Shown: positions 28,801-36,925 of the stretch, piece after piece | Layout of the letters: each line of letters starts with the position of its first letter | Numbering within the stretch: position 1 is the stretch's first letter | Source of the DNA: Sphingomonas citricola | GTDB taxonomy: Bacteria; Pseudomonadota; Alphaproteobacteria; Sphingomonadales; Sphingomonadaceae | Length of the DNA: 64,000 bases | Assembly (NCBI RefSeq): GCF_019429535.1 | Contig: NZ_JAHXZM010000005.1 | Span: forward strand, 1 to 64,000 | Direction of reading: 5' to 3' | The notes under the pieces: model-generated | What the model was told of the DNA's origin: nothing | Seen by the model: the letters and a program-made list of their open reading frames with translations, nothing else | Databases searched by the model: none | Position numbers and translations under genes: made by a program

Positions 28801-29872
28801 CGAAATGGGCCAGCCAGGCGTGCAGCCCACGTAACGATGTCGGTACGCCGTGGCCCTGGCCGAACAGCGAAAAGAGCCGCCGCGCCGACACACCGGACTG
28901 GAAACAGCGCGCGAGCCACTTCGCGCCGAGATATTCGGCGACGACCCGGTGCAGGAGATGAAAGCGCTGACCACCTTCCGCCTCGAACAGCCGCGTGTGG
29001 AGCGCGGCGTCGATGGCCTCAGCGTGCGGAAGCGCGGCGATGCTCCCCACAAGGACGTAGCCATCGGGTATCTTGCCCGCCGGGCCGTTGAACAGACCCG
29101 CAAGGTCGCATAGCAATTGGGTGGCGGCGTAGGCACCGGCGGCAAGAAGTAGTTTCTCGGCCTCGGCATGCGCGTGCGCGGCGTCGTGATGGCGCGGATT
29201 TTCTTCCTGCACGAGAAGCTGACACGCGCGATCGAGCAACTGCGCGCGGCTGTTCGGTAATGCCTCGTCGCTCGCCGCGACTTCGCCGATCAACCGCAGC
29301 GTCAGTGGATTCTTGTAGATTTCCTCAAGCCCACGATCGGCAAGATGGGTGAGCACGCCCTCAACATCGACGGAAGGGAAATTACGGCGAAGGAAGAGCG
29401 TCGCATCATCTCGGTCGAACGCCAGCAAGTGGAGGAGAATGGCGGGTTGCACATAATCATCCTCGATCTTGATTCGATCGGCCGCCCCGCGCCAATCGAC
29501 TTCGCGGCTCGACAGGATGAAGCGGGGATAGCCGAGCTTCGACAGTTGACCGAGAATGGCATCGACGCCGCCGCCAACCGTCGCCGACGCGATCTCGTCC
29601 AGCCCGTCGATGACCAGACATTCGCCATTGGGGATCAGGCGTTCAGGCTGAGCATTCCGCACGAAACTTGCCGCGCGAACGTAAACGAAGCCGGCCTGCC
29701 GCCCGATCGCCTGCGCCAGCACGCTTTTGCCTAGGCCCGGATCGCCAAGGATGACGACTGGACCATCAAGATCAAGGATCGCCGCCTGATTAATGATCAC
29801 CGGCACGCGCGAGGTCGGGTCTTCGCGCTCAAGCCTCCGGTCAATCTCGATACTGGGCTTCACGTCCGCCAT
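25832..29872 (-). CDS. STAND/NACHT-like NTPase with C-terminal PD-(D/E)xK nuclease motif
   Basis: A 1346-residue protein. Near the N-terminus lies a P-loop NTPase: Walker A GDPGLGKS (43-50), Walker B CLVIDGLDE (85-93) and a sensor-like FILSSREVDW (119-127), followed by a helical NACHT-type arm. Residues about 330-1150 are alpha-helical repeat-like sequence, the usual sensor region of STAND proteins. The C-terminal 150 residues carry ADIAAILGSIGLPVEIKAQW, with Asp-1237 and Glu-1250-Ile-Lys-1252 as a PD-(D/E)xK site. Expected behaviour is oligomerisation on sensing a phage trigger and DNA cleavage. Avs-type proteins usually carry the nuclease at the N-terminus, so the order here is reversed. 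No ribosome site stands out at the ATG at 29872. Confidence 0.85.
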   Translation of the reverse strand: MADVKPSIEIDRRLEREDPTSRVPVIINQAAILDLDGPVVILGDPGLGKSVLAQAIGRQAGFVYVRAASFVRNAQPERLIPNGECLVIDGLDEIASATVGGGVDAILGQLSKLGYPRFILSSREVDWRGAADRIKIEDDYVQPAILLHLLAFDRDDATLFLRRNFPSVDVEGVLTHLADRGLEEIYKNPLTLRLIGEVAASDEALPNSRAQLLDRACQLLVQEENPRHHDAAHAHAEAEKLLLAAGAYAATQLLCDLAGLFNGPAGKIPDGYVLVGSIAALPHAEAIDAALHTRLFEAEGGQRFHLLHRVVAEYLGAKWLARCFQSGVSARRLFSLFGQGHGVPTSLRGLHAWLAHFDNTLAEVCVAADPYAVLRYGDAETMPVHVARGLLRALAALSDRDPFFRAEDWGRHPASGLMRVELKDDILSLIGTPDQHTHLTLLLVEAMAGSELTAALEPELRAMMFDTARYYGERNRAADALRELGRIGDPAATIERLLAQGGEDDRRLAWEVLHDLGLGAVPMELAVRTLYAHIGITVSDLDQNDDRLDLAHLSDSSIEALAIDQLTALLDAARGYGEPLVENSNHSAKAQVADLVRLAGLRALTLDPEMEPADIWRRLLWVDHHQGYKRETTNALIEWFGARPAVRRAIQTHVVFDGGYEHVRDATFAFYECGLGLYPNEDDVIALIEEFDRRRGDGDTNLEMLEELVLLAPRRDGIAATVREAAAKIGAESPEFIAKLEELSKPLVFDWERKQAAAEKEADARRAGVHQTFRESIAKDFLAVDAGAPNLLYDPAKAYLGRFRDFEKEAPPETRVTAFLGDDLGERVLNGFMASFDRNDRPSAKDIVETHLSDKIYFAELSLVCGVAERLRRNLSVDDLTVEARESAFMAWRRTTESQISGGTDLKPLEDAVLCDDAAIERFFRTSIEPQLERKTGHVYDLYFLGNDPRWRPLAGRLAVEWLRRFPSLPASVEAEVLGYATRHAELAELQALARDTRSRQHRDYETMLAWLALDFLVDFDATFDDLVAVAADDREFLWFIRDRVSGERDDPERRLSVAQRQFIVERFSHAWPRTSRPQGSSSGNTNPWDATSTIENSGYAIGGDPSRDATAALEHLIAVADPSYVDPLRHALALQMRARRDSEFTSVSVAGLTAVVGGGLPSTIDDMRAFFGDRINTLIGRMHATSTDMWEAYWDGTKPRGENFCRNRLVEHISGQLPDAIRFAPEMHMPQQKRADIAAILGSIGLPVEIKAQWHPEVWTAPVEQLAASYLHDWHAEGRGVYIVLWFGDVPGKNLPAHPDGLSRPKTPDDLRTMLIGRLPENLRDLIDVYVVDVSRPTEKAAPDT

Positions 29873-30140
29873 GATATTAACTTAATCATTGCTGCTCTTT
29901 TCAATCAACGCGTCCCGGTCGCGTATCGCCTCGACCGCGTAACGGACGTGCTCCTTGGGCCGCGACCCGGTCGGGAGGATCGGCTACGATTGTCCAGTTC
30001 CCGTCGGACAAGCGCTCGGCGGCGCGCGTAGTAGAGCCCAGCCGCATAGCAACATGTGGAATGGAAGAACAAAAAGAGAAAAGATCATTGCCGGATCGCA
30101 CCGGCGACCCCATCTTCCTCCGTCGGGGCAAAGGGGGCTC

Positions 30141-31877
30141 ATGACGCTCGAACAAGAGATCATTCAGGCGCTCGAAGCGGGCCGGTGGCTCGAATTCGTC
30201 AGTCGCTATAATCTGCGCGAAGACGCCGATGAGCCTTCGATGCGCGCGCTCGCGATTGGCCTTCACAACACAGGCCGTTTCGATCTGCTGGCCGCGATCG
30301 ACGAGTTCAGAGATGACGGTGATACATTCCGCTTCTACGAGATCCAGCAATTCTATTCGGACGCGCTGCCGCAGCTTGACGCCGAACCCGCCGCGATGCT
30401 GAAGGCGGTCCGCCGCCTGGTCGAGGAAGGTGGACGCAATCGCGACGGCGGCTTCATCGCGCTTCCCTTCCGTGATTGGTGCAAGGGCGCCGGACGCGCC
30501 ACCGCCATCGCCACATTGCTCGATTTCAAAGCGCCGCGCGATGGCTGGTATCTGCGCCTGGCGCTTGAAGGCTGGTCAACGAGCGATCCAGACGGCGCGC
30601 TCGACTGGGCGCTCGCCCTGATAACGGGACAGCCTGGACCGCCACGCGCCGCCGCGCTCGAGGCGCTTGGCTCGCTTGGTCCAACCCCAGCGCTCGCGGC
30701 CCGCGCGATCGCCGCGCTGCGCCAGCATCTCGAACAGGAAGCCGACGACCAAAGCCTCGGCATTGGTCTCTATGCGGCGATCGAGCTCCACGGCCGCGGC
30801 GAACAGGCCAACGCGGCCGATACGGGCGCGATCGTCACTCTGGCCGCTAAGCGCGGCGGCAGCGAGATGCGCCGCCGGGCGATGCAGGCGCTCTGGTTTC
30901 AGTGGAAGTCGGCCTCGCCGGCGATCCTCGACCACCTCATTCAGATCGCCGAGACCATCGATGGTAGCGACGCCGTGGCAGTCGATCATCTTGATCATGC
31001 GCTATACCAGATGATCTCGGGCGAGCATGTCGAGCACGCCATTGCCATTGTCCGCACGCTCCTGTCCGCCAATCGCGGCACACTCACCGTCCACAGTTTT
31101 GACGGGTTCGAGCATCAGCTGCTGACCCAACATCGCGCACGGTTCGAGACGCTCGCGGTCGAATGGTTCGTGACCGGCGACCGCGCGCTTGGCGAAGCGG
31201 TCATGGCGCTAGTCGCCAAGGTGCATGGCGCGCCGATGCTGCTCCGTCCTGACCTCGCCCCGTTCGGCTATGGTCCGGCGGAACTGATCTTCCTCGCGCG
31301 CAAGGCGGTCGGCTACCTCTTTTCCACCCCGGTCACGGCCGCCTCGCTGCTGATGGCGATCATGCGCACTGGCGTCGGCGACGCGGTCAAGGGCTCGACC
31401 GAACTGCTGTTCGATCCGCTGCTCGTCAACTATTCAGGCGAGCTTGGTGAGCATCTGCGCGAGGCCGCCAAGGACACTGACGATCCGGCGGCCCCGCACG
31501 TCGAGGCGGCGCTTCAGCAGCTGGAAAGCTATCTCGAGGGCCTGCGCGCGGTGGGTCGGGTGAAGGCGCTAGACCCATCCGAGCGTGAGCGGATGATCGA
31601 ATGGCGCCGCCGGCAACAGGAGATGGAAGAGGCGATGAAGGCCGGCGAGAAGGAATCGATTTTCTCGCAGCTCGCGACCAAGGTCGTGCTGCTCTACGGC
31701 AACCGCTCGATCACCTATGTTGCACCGTTCGGCGATGAGCCCGGCTCCGAACGACGCATGGTCACCGAGATGCAGAGCCATCATCATTCCCACGAGTATG
31801 CGCGCATGATCGTGGTCGATCCGCACGGGATCGACCTCATGCTGCGGCATTTCCGTGTCGAGCGCTTGCCGACATGA
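30141..31877 (+). CDS. Helical repeat-like cassette protein of unknown function
   Basis: A 578-residue, largely alpha-helical protein without a recognisable catalytic motif. The pattern of paired amphipathic helices (for example PPRAAALEALGSLGPTPALA and GGSEMRRRAMQALWFQWKSA) suggests a HEAT/TPR-like scaffold. The C-terminal 60 residues switch to a beta-rich, basic segment (VVLLYGNRSITYVAPFGDEP). The ATG at 30141 has a strong AGGGGG site. Its stop overlaps the start of the Mrr-like nuclease gene by 4 bp, so it may be that nuclease's sensor or regulator; this is inference from coupling. Confidence 0.8.
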   Translation: MTLEQEIIQALEAGRWLEFVSRYNLREDADEPSMRALAIGLHNTGRFDLLAAIDEFRDDGDTFRFYEIQQFYSDALPQLDAEPAAMLKAVRRLVEEGGRNRDGGFIALPFRDWCKGAGRATAIATLLDFKAPRDGWYLRLALEGWSTSDPDGALDWALALITGQPGPPRAAALEALGSLGPTPALAARAIAALRQHLEQEADDQSLGIGLYAAIELHGRGEQANAADTGAIVTLAAKRGGSEMRRRAMQALWFQWKSASPAILDHLIQIAETIDGSDAVAVDHLDHALYQMISGEHVEHAIAIVRTLLSANRGTLTVHSFDGFEHQLLTQHRARFETLAVEWFVTGDRALGEAVMALVAKVHGAPMLLRPDLAPFGYGPAELIFLARKAVGYLFSTPVTAASLLMAIMRTGVGDAVKGSTELLFDPLLVNYSGELGEHLREAAKDTDDPAAPHVEAALQQLESYLEGLRAVGRVKALDPSERERMIEWRRRQQEMEEAMKAGEKESIFSQLATKVVLLYGNRSITYVAPFGDEPGSERRMVTEMQSHHHSHEYARMIVVDPHGIDLMLRHFRVERLPT

Positions 31878-33778
31878 GGCTGATGATCCGCGAATATCTG
31901 GCTTCGCTGCGCGAGCGCGGCGAGCTGGACGCGATCCTGCCCGATCTCCTGACGGAGATGGGCTACAGGGTTTTCTCGCGTCCGAGCGTGGGCACGCGCC
32001 AGCATGGCGTCGATATCGGTGCGGTCGGGCGCGATATCGACGGGCAGGACAAGGTCTTCCTTTTCTCGGTCAAGGCCGGAAGCCTCAGCCGTCAAGACTG
32101 GAATGTCGGGCAGCAGGCGTTGAAGCCGTCGCTCGATGAAATTCTCCACGTCTATCTGCGCGCACGGCTTCCAATCGAGCATACTCAGCTTCCCGTCGTC
32201 GTCTGCCTCACGTTCGGCGGCGGGATCGACGAGAGTGTCCGTTCGGACGTCGAAGGCTATATAAACTTCAACTCGAACGACCGGATCAGCTTCAGGCAAT
32301 GGGACGGCGATCATCTTGCCGCGCTTATCGACGAAGGCCCCTTACGCGAGGGTCTGATGTCGGGCGATTTGCGCGGTCATCTGCGCAAGGCGGTGGCGAT
32401 GGTCGAGGAACCGGAAGTGGCGATGAGTCATTTCGGGCAGCTGATCCGGGTGCTGACCGACGAAGCCAAGCCGAAGAGCGCGGATCGGCTGCGCCGCGTG
32501 CGGCAGATGACCCTCTCGCTGTGGATCATGTTCGGCTGGGCGCGCGAGGCCGAAAATGTCGAAGCGCCCTATCGCGCGAGCGAGATGGCGCTGTTGCACG
32601 CGTGGCAGTTGTTGAAACAGGATCTCGGCAAAACCACCCAGGCGGGTGAAGCCGCTGGTCTCGCGTTCAACGCGCTGGTCGAACTGCACCATGCCATCTG
32701 GGACGAACTCTACGCCAAGGCGATCCTGCCGCACGCCAATACCCAGCATGGCATCTCGTCGGCGATCCGCTCGATGAGTGCGGTCGATGTGAACCTCAAG
32801 CTCTTCGAAATGGTCGGCCGGATCGCGCTGCGGGGGCTTTGGCTGGTTTGGCTGGCCAGTGATTTCGCGAAGGCGCCGCAGCTCGTGCCCGACGGCGATC
32901 AGGCGGAAGCGATAGATGAACTCGCGCTCCAGCTAGTGGCGCTGATCCGCAACAACCCGGCACTGTTGACGCCGATCGCTGACTGGCAGGCGATCGACAT
33001 CGGGCTAGCAATCACCTTTCTCGCCTGCCGCAAGCCGTTCCACGACGCGATCGGCGAATGGGCCGACAGCCTCTCGGACAAGGCATGGTTCGCCTATCGC
33101 ACGCACGGGGCCTACCCGACCCGGCACGCGAGCTACTGGTATCTGGTCTCGCACCCGGCGAGCAGTAGCGACGAATATCGCCAGGAGTCTACCGAGGGGA
33201 GCGTGCTTTATCCGATGCTCGCCTTCTGGGCCGAGGCGCTCAAACGCGAGGACGTGCTCGACCGGCTCGTCGACTTCAAGGCCGAGGACCTCCCGCACTG
33301 CAATTTCCAGATGTTCCTACTCGACCAGGACAGCGAGGCGCAGCTCTATCTTGGCGACGATCGTCACGGCTCGGTGTTGTGCGATGTCACTCCCAAGAAG
33401 GGCGAGACACGCACGCTGTTCATGGCGCGGCGGGAATGCGAAGCCATAACCGATTATAATCGGCTCTCGGCGGTCGAGCTTGGCCATTGGCCTATCGTCC
33501 TAACAGCCTGCCGGTTGCATCGCATGCCGGTGCCGCCACAGCTTTGGCTCGATATCATCGACGCAGCCGCCAAGGACGATGATCGCCCCGTTTCCGCTAC
33601 ACCCCCTGCATCAAGCGGCCCACAGCCGACACGTAGCCCGATCCCGAGGCGCCGCTGGCGCCCGATGCTGCGGGCAAGCACGAGCCGCCCCGCTGTCGCT
33701 GCCGCGACGCTCGACAATCACGAAATCGCGCATGTCTGCTCGATGCACATCGCGCTAGGCTACGCCCAAGTCGATTGA
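31874..33778 (+). CDS. Cassette protein with N-terminal Mrr/PD-(D/E)xK-like nuclease domain
   Basis: A 634-residue protein. The N-terminal 130 residues have the restriction-endonuclease-like layout: a helix with Glu (LTEMGYRVFSRPSVG), then HGVDIGAVG with Asp-47, then KVFLFSVKAGSLS, where Ser-65-Val-Lys-67 takes the place of (E/Q)xK. The substitution of the acidic residue may change or abolish cleavage. The remaining 500 residues are helical with no known domain and end in a Pro/Arg-rich linker and a short tail. It is coupled to the upstream helical protein by an ATGA overlap. A DNA- or phage-targeting effector role is likely but unproven. Confidence 0.8.
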   Translation: MRLMIREYLASLRERGELDAILPDLLTEMGYRVFSRPSVGTRQHGVDIGAVGRDIDGQDKVFLFSVKAGSLSRQDWNVGQQALKPSLDEILHVYLRARLPIEHTQLPVVVCLTFGGGIDESVRSDVEGYINFNSNDRISFRQWDGDHLAALIDEGPLREGLMSGDLRGHLRKAVAMVEEPEVAMSHFGQLIRVLTDEAKPKSADRLRRVRQMTLSLWIMFGWAREAENVEAPYRASEMALLHAWQLLKQDLGKTTQAGEAAGLAFNALVELHHAIWDELYAKAILPHANTQHGISSAIRSMSAVDVNLKLFEMVGRIALRGLWLVWLASDFAKAPQLVPDGDQAEAIDELALQLVALIRNNPALLTPIADWQAIDIGLAITFLACRKPFHDAIGEWADSLSDKAWFAYRTHGAYPTRHASYWYLVSHPASSSDEYRQESTEGSVLYPMLAFWAEALKREDVLDRLVDFKAEDLPHCNFQMFLLDQDSEAQLYLGDDRHGSVLCDVTPKKGETRTLFMARRECEAITDYNRLSAVELGHWPIVLTACRLHRMPVPPQLWLDIIDAAAKDDDRPVSATPPASSGPQPTRSPIPRRRWRPMLRASTSRPAVAAATLDNHEIAHVCSMHIALGYAQVD

Positions 33779-34216
33779 GCACAGCTGCGATTGGTACCGA
33801 TCCGGTGCTTGTCAGTTAAGCTAAGTTCCTTGCGTCGCCTCCACGTTACCTTCGGGCGACACCGCGCGGTGAGCCAAAGCTCAATTGCGCTCCTGAAAGG
33901 AGCTATTCCGGACTGTCCAACATTTTGGTAATTCGAAGAAGCTCGTTAAACGTCCGCTTTCAGGCGATCGGTGGGAGTGCTTCAACGACCGATTGTAAAG
34001 CGCGAAGCTGCCTGCTCGCTGAGCATGAACAAAGGGCAGCTTACTGGTGCGTCTCACCCAAAGCGGCCATTCCGGTTTCCAACAAAACAAGACGTTCGCC
34101 CGGCTATCAACGGCATCGCGCACCGACAGCGGCATGCCAAACAGACTCATCGTGATTGCGATTGACTTGCAATAGCGAACTAGTGACGATGTGCGGGCAC
34201 GAAGGAGTCGTTCGCG
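33779..34216. other. Non-coding gap to the right of the cassette
   Basis: I find no convincing gene in these 438 bases. They contain a small hairpin (GCTCC-TGAAA-GGAGC, 33889-33903), a nested hairpin (GCTGCC with GGCAGC around TGCTC-GCT-GAGCA, 34007-34040) and repeat copy 6. A half-site resembling the mirror part of that repeat (GTCCGCTTTC) lies at about 33952. The missing dehydrogenase N-terminus is not here. Confidence 0.6.
34055..34074 (+). repeat. Dispersed intergenic repeat, copy 6
   Basis: CACCCAAAGCGGCCATTCCG, one base shorter in the spacer than the other copies. Confidence 0.5.
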
Positions 34217-34642
34217 ATGACCATCACCGCCACCCTGTCTGCACTGCCCCACACCGCACCTCCTTGCGAGAATGCGCGCATCGCATTGTTCGCGATACGC
34301 CGGCTGGGCGCACATGGCTTGTCCGACGCCAGGGTCGCGCACGCGTTCTTCATCGCGTTTGGCAAAGGCTTTCGCCGTCCTTTGACCTTGGCACGCGCGA
34401 TGATGTCAGACATTGCCGCGACATCGACCATGTCGATCTCGATTGCGCCGTGCTGCTGCCCGCGCGTGACCGCGTCGGAGCAAGCGCTGCTGACAATCAT
34501 CGCGCGGGTCGAGCACGATCGCGAAAGCGCGTCGTTGCTGATGGCCGACCTGCTCGGGCATCGCCGGGTCGATGGCGTCCTTGCCAGCGTCGCCGCGATC
34601 GCCGCCGCCTTTGCCGATGAAGGCCGACCGGTCTGCGCATAA
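34217..34642 (+). CDS. DUF6628-like conserved protein
   Basis: A 141-residue protein with the pattern I associate with a sphingomonad-restricted family (DUF6628): ALFAIRRLGAHGLSDARVAH, AFGKGFRRPLTLARAMMSDI and the distinctive APCCCPRVTASEQALL motif, whose three adjacent cysteines could bind a metal. Function unknown. The ATG at 34217 follows GAAGGAG. It stands alone between the cassette gap and a convergent secreted protein. The family name is from memory. Confidence 0.7.
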   Translation: MTITATLSALPHTAPPCENARIALFAIRRLGAHGLSDARVAHAFFIAFGKGFRRPLTLARAMMSDIAATSTMSISIAPCCCPRVTASEQALLTIIARVEHDRESASLLMADLLGHRRVDGVLASVAAIAAAFADEGRPVCA

Positions 34643-34718
34643 GCGCCGAGATCACAGGCGAGCCATGCGACCAAGGGTTTGATAGCGGCTGAGCATCGCT
34701 CGCGGGCGTCGGCGGGGG

Positions 34719-35420
34719 TCAGTCCGCCGGACGAACGGTCCGCTGAACCTCGCCGTCCGCGCCCAGGAAGTCGATCGATGCAGCACCATCTTCAGCGACG
34801 CGCAGCACCAGCCGTTTGCGCCCTGCCCCATCGCGGAGCACCAGCTGCGACGACTTGTCGGTCGCTCGGCCCGCGAACAGCCGCTGCGTGCTACCGACGT
34901 TCGCGGCACGGTAAGCCGCATCCTGTTCGCGCTCGGGCAGGGTGCGCACCCGGTCGACGGCGGCGAAATCGAGCCGGCCCTCGGGCTGGTCGTTGACCTT
35001 GATCCCGGCCGAGCGCTCCTGCCCTTCCTCAAAGCCGAACAGCTGCACGACCTGATCCTGATTGTAGCGATCAAATGTGAGACTGCCACCGCTGGCCGCC
35101 TTGCCGTTTTGATCCTTGCCCGCGAAGATCAGGCCGCCATTCTCTGTGCCTTCGTCGTTGAAGAAGAGCATACCGGCCATGCGGCGGTCCGGGCGCGGGT
35201 ATTCCTTGCCGCCACCAATGAAGCCGGGCGCCTGTGCTGCGCTGGCGATAGTCATGCGCAGCGTGCCGTCCGGCTCGCGCACGTTGATCCGCCCGACATC
35301 GATCGTGTCAAATTTCGCCGACCTGCTCGCCGGTGCCGCCGCCGTCAGTCCCATCCAGATAGCTGCGGCGGTCAACGCACCCGCGTAGATCGTCAGCGCA
35401 CGCCCTGCGTCGAGATTCAT
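34719..35420 (-). CDS. Exported beta-repeat protein of unknown function
   Basis: A 233-residue protein with an N-terminal hydrophobic segment (LTIYAGALTAAAIWMGLTAA) that could be a signal peptide or anchor. The rest contains repeated beta motifs: DVGRINVREPDGTLRMTIAS, GGLIFAGKDQNGKAASGG and LVLRDGAGRKRLVLRVAEDG. These look like strand-turn-strand units. The start at 35420 follows AGGAGGGAG with better spacing than the ATG at 35426. I do not recognise a named family. Confidence 0.72.
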   Translation of the reverse strand: MNLDAGRALTIYAGALTAAAIWMGLTAAAPASRSAKFDTIDVGRINVREPDGTLRMTIASAAQAPGFIGGGKEYPRPDRRMAGMLFFNDEGTENGGLIFAGKDQNGKAASGGSLTFDRYNQDQVVQLFGFEEGQERSAGIKVNDQPEGRLDFAAVDRVRTLPEREQDAAYRAANVGSTQRLFAGRATDKSSQLVLRDGAGRKRLVLRVAEDGAASIDFLGADGEVQRTVRPAD

Positions 35421-35464
35421 TATCATCTCCCTCCTCTCAAGACCCGAAGTTTTGCCGCCTGCCA

Positions 35465-36733
35465 TTAACGGGTACCAAGCAGCGACGAGGGCGTGAGTTC
35501 GGGTGCCACCACGACCATGTCGTACTGCAGCAACAGCTTGCGCCATGCCGCAGGCATGTCGGCGGGCGTGTTGGTGCGCAACGGTCGCAGGTCGACGAGC
35601 ATCCAGTCGCGCTTGCCTGCACTCCGCTCGTGCAAGGCGAGCGCATCCTTCAGCCAAACATAGTCCTCGTCCTCGGTCATGACGAAGGGCGTTTGTCCGA
35701 GCGGTCGCCCGACACCGCCGTACGTGGCACGCTGCCCCTTCGCACCGTAGACCGCGATGTGGAGCGACGAGGTGCCCGCACCCTCGGCGCGCTCGGCAAC
35801 GAAATTGCCGACATCGCGCTGGCGCAGGTTGTTGATGCCCTTCGCCATGTGCACGTCGCCAAATTTGAACAGCACGCGCGACGCGGCGGGCGCAGTGGCG
35901 AGATAGTTGACCAGCGTTCGCTTCATCAGCCGCGCGCGCTGCCCGTTGGAAGCATAGCCGTTGGTCTGTTGTCCGAGGTAAATCTCGCGTGTCTCGGCGA
36001 GTGCGGCGAACAATTCGTTCGCGTGCGCGCCGCCGTCCCTGGCGATGGCAGCGTGCGCTGCGTGCATCTGTGTGTCACTAATCTTGTAGATGAAGAAGTC
36101 GCCCACCGATCCCGAGCGGACGGCCGCTGCCGTGAAGCCGCGGTCGAGGGTTGCTAGTTGCGCGATAGCAGCGCGCGCGATGGGGCCGGGGCGTGCCGCC
36201 AGCATCTGCTCGAGCAGGTAGCTAGTTGCGCCGAAGAACTCCTGATCCAGCCCCCACATGCGAAAGCCTGGACCTGCTGCCTGCGCGCACGCCGCCGCCA
36301 TGTCGCTCTCGTCGCGCCCGTTCTGGAACGCCATCACGTCAGGGTACGTCCGCGCGAACGCGGCAATGCGTGCAAGCCGGTCGGGGCGGCGCAGATTGGC
36401 GTTGACGACCCTGGTGACCTCGGGTCCGGTCTCGACCGCGAAGGCGTGCAGACCACCCGGCGCCATGATCCGGCAGATGCCCGTCGCGAACTGCGGGATC
36501 TCGCGCGAGAGGTGGTCTTCGCCGAGCAGCACGTAGCGCGCCTTCGTTACCGCATCGGCGATGACCTTCGCGCCCTCGCCTTCAAGCGTGCCGTCAGCGC
36601 TGACCTGCAGTGTCGTGCGCGCCTGTTCCAGCCTGGTCGCGAAGGGCGCCTTCGCGCTCTGCGCCGACGCACTGCCCGCCAGCGCACACAGGCCTGCGGC
36701 AATGCTTGCTAACCGCACGACATGGCTCTTCAT
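35465..36733 (-). CDS. Secreted erythromycin-esterase-like protein
   Basis: A 422-residue exported protein with signal peptide 1-24 (ALAGSASAQ). The motif RYVLLGEDHLSREIPQFA (Glu-72, His-74) matches the GE-x-H start of the EreA/ChaN-like fold, and later VLFKFGDVHMAKGIN supplies the second conserved His. Members include macrolide esterases and haem-binding proteins of wider function. The N-terminal signal peptide and divergence from classical Ere proteins argue against naming it a resistance gene. The ATG at 36733 has AAGGGG eight bases upstream; the long frame beyond is shadow. It diverges from the antiporter gene. Confidence 0.8.
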   Translation of the reverse strand: MKSHVVRLASIAAGLCALAGSASAQSAKAPFATRLEQARTTLQVSADGTLEGEGAKVIADAVTKARYVLLGEDHLSREIPQFATGICRIMAPGGLHAFAVETGPEVTRVVNANLRRPDRLARIAAFARTYPDVMAFQNGRDESDMAAACAQAAGPGFRMWGLDQEFFGATSYLLEQMLAARPGPIARAAIAQLATLDRGFTAAAVRSGSVGDFFIYKISDTQMHAAHAAIARDGGAHANELFAALAETREIYLGQQTNGYASNGQRARLMKRTLVNYLATAPAASRVLFKFGDVHMAKGINNLRQRDVGNFVAERAEGAGTSSLHIAVYGAKGQRATYGGVGRPLGQTPFVMTEDEDYVWLKDALALHERSAGKRDWMLVDLRPLRTNTPADMPAAWRKLLLQYDMVVVAPELTPSSLLGTR

Positions 36734-36925
36734 CTTATCTACCCCTTGTTGCTGATCTACCATTAGCAAGCCTCGTGCCAGTGTCGCGCAAGGCGTAGCG
36801 AACGCCCGAAGCATCACGGCGCTCACCGGATAGTGGCGTGCCCTGCCATTTGTCGGTGGCCGATGACGGGGTGACCCTCGGCTCAAAGTCGGTACAAGGC
36901 ACAGCAGAGCCATCCGGAGCATGTA

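Larger units (their letters stand above)
25029..33778. other. Candidate defence cassette (four genes, two divergent coupled pairs)
   Basis: This segment interrupts a dehydrogenase gene. It holds a minus-strand pair (STAND NTPase-nuclease, then Cys-His-Asp protein) and a plus-strand pair (helical protein, then Mrr-like nuclease). Each pair overlaps by ATGA. The 268 bp between the pairs (29873-30140) is the shared promoter region. I saw no integrase, tRNA or flanking direct repeats. Two nuclease-like domains and a STAND-type ATPase next to a broken gene suggest anti-phage or anti-plasmid defence. The combination is not one I can match to a named system. Confidence 0.55.

Noticed and set aside
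33881-34342. 153-codon minus-strand frame, considered as the missing dehydrogenase N-terminus
   Set aside because: No glycine-rich Rossmann motif and protein-unlike composition.
35465-36733. Macrolide resistance gene (ere)
   Set aside because: Only the general fold motifs match; the protein is exported and divergent, so a resistance call is not supported.
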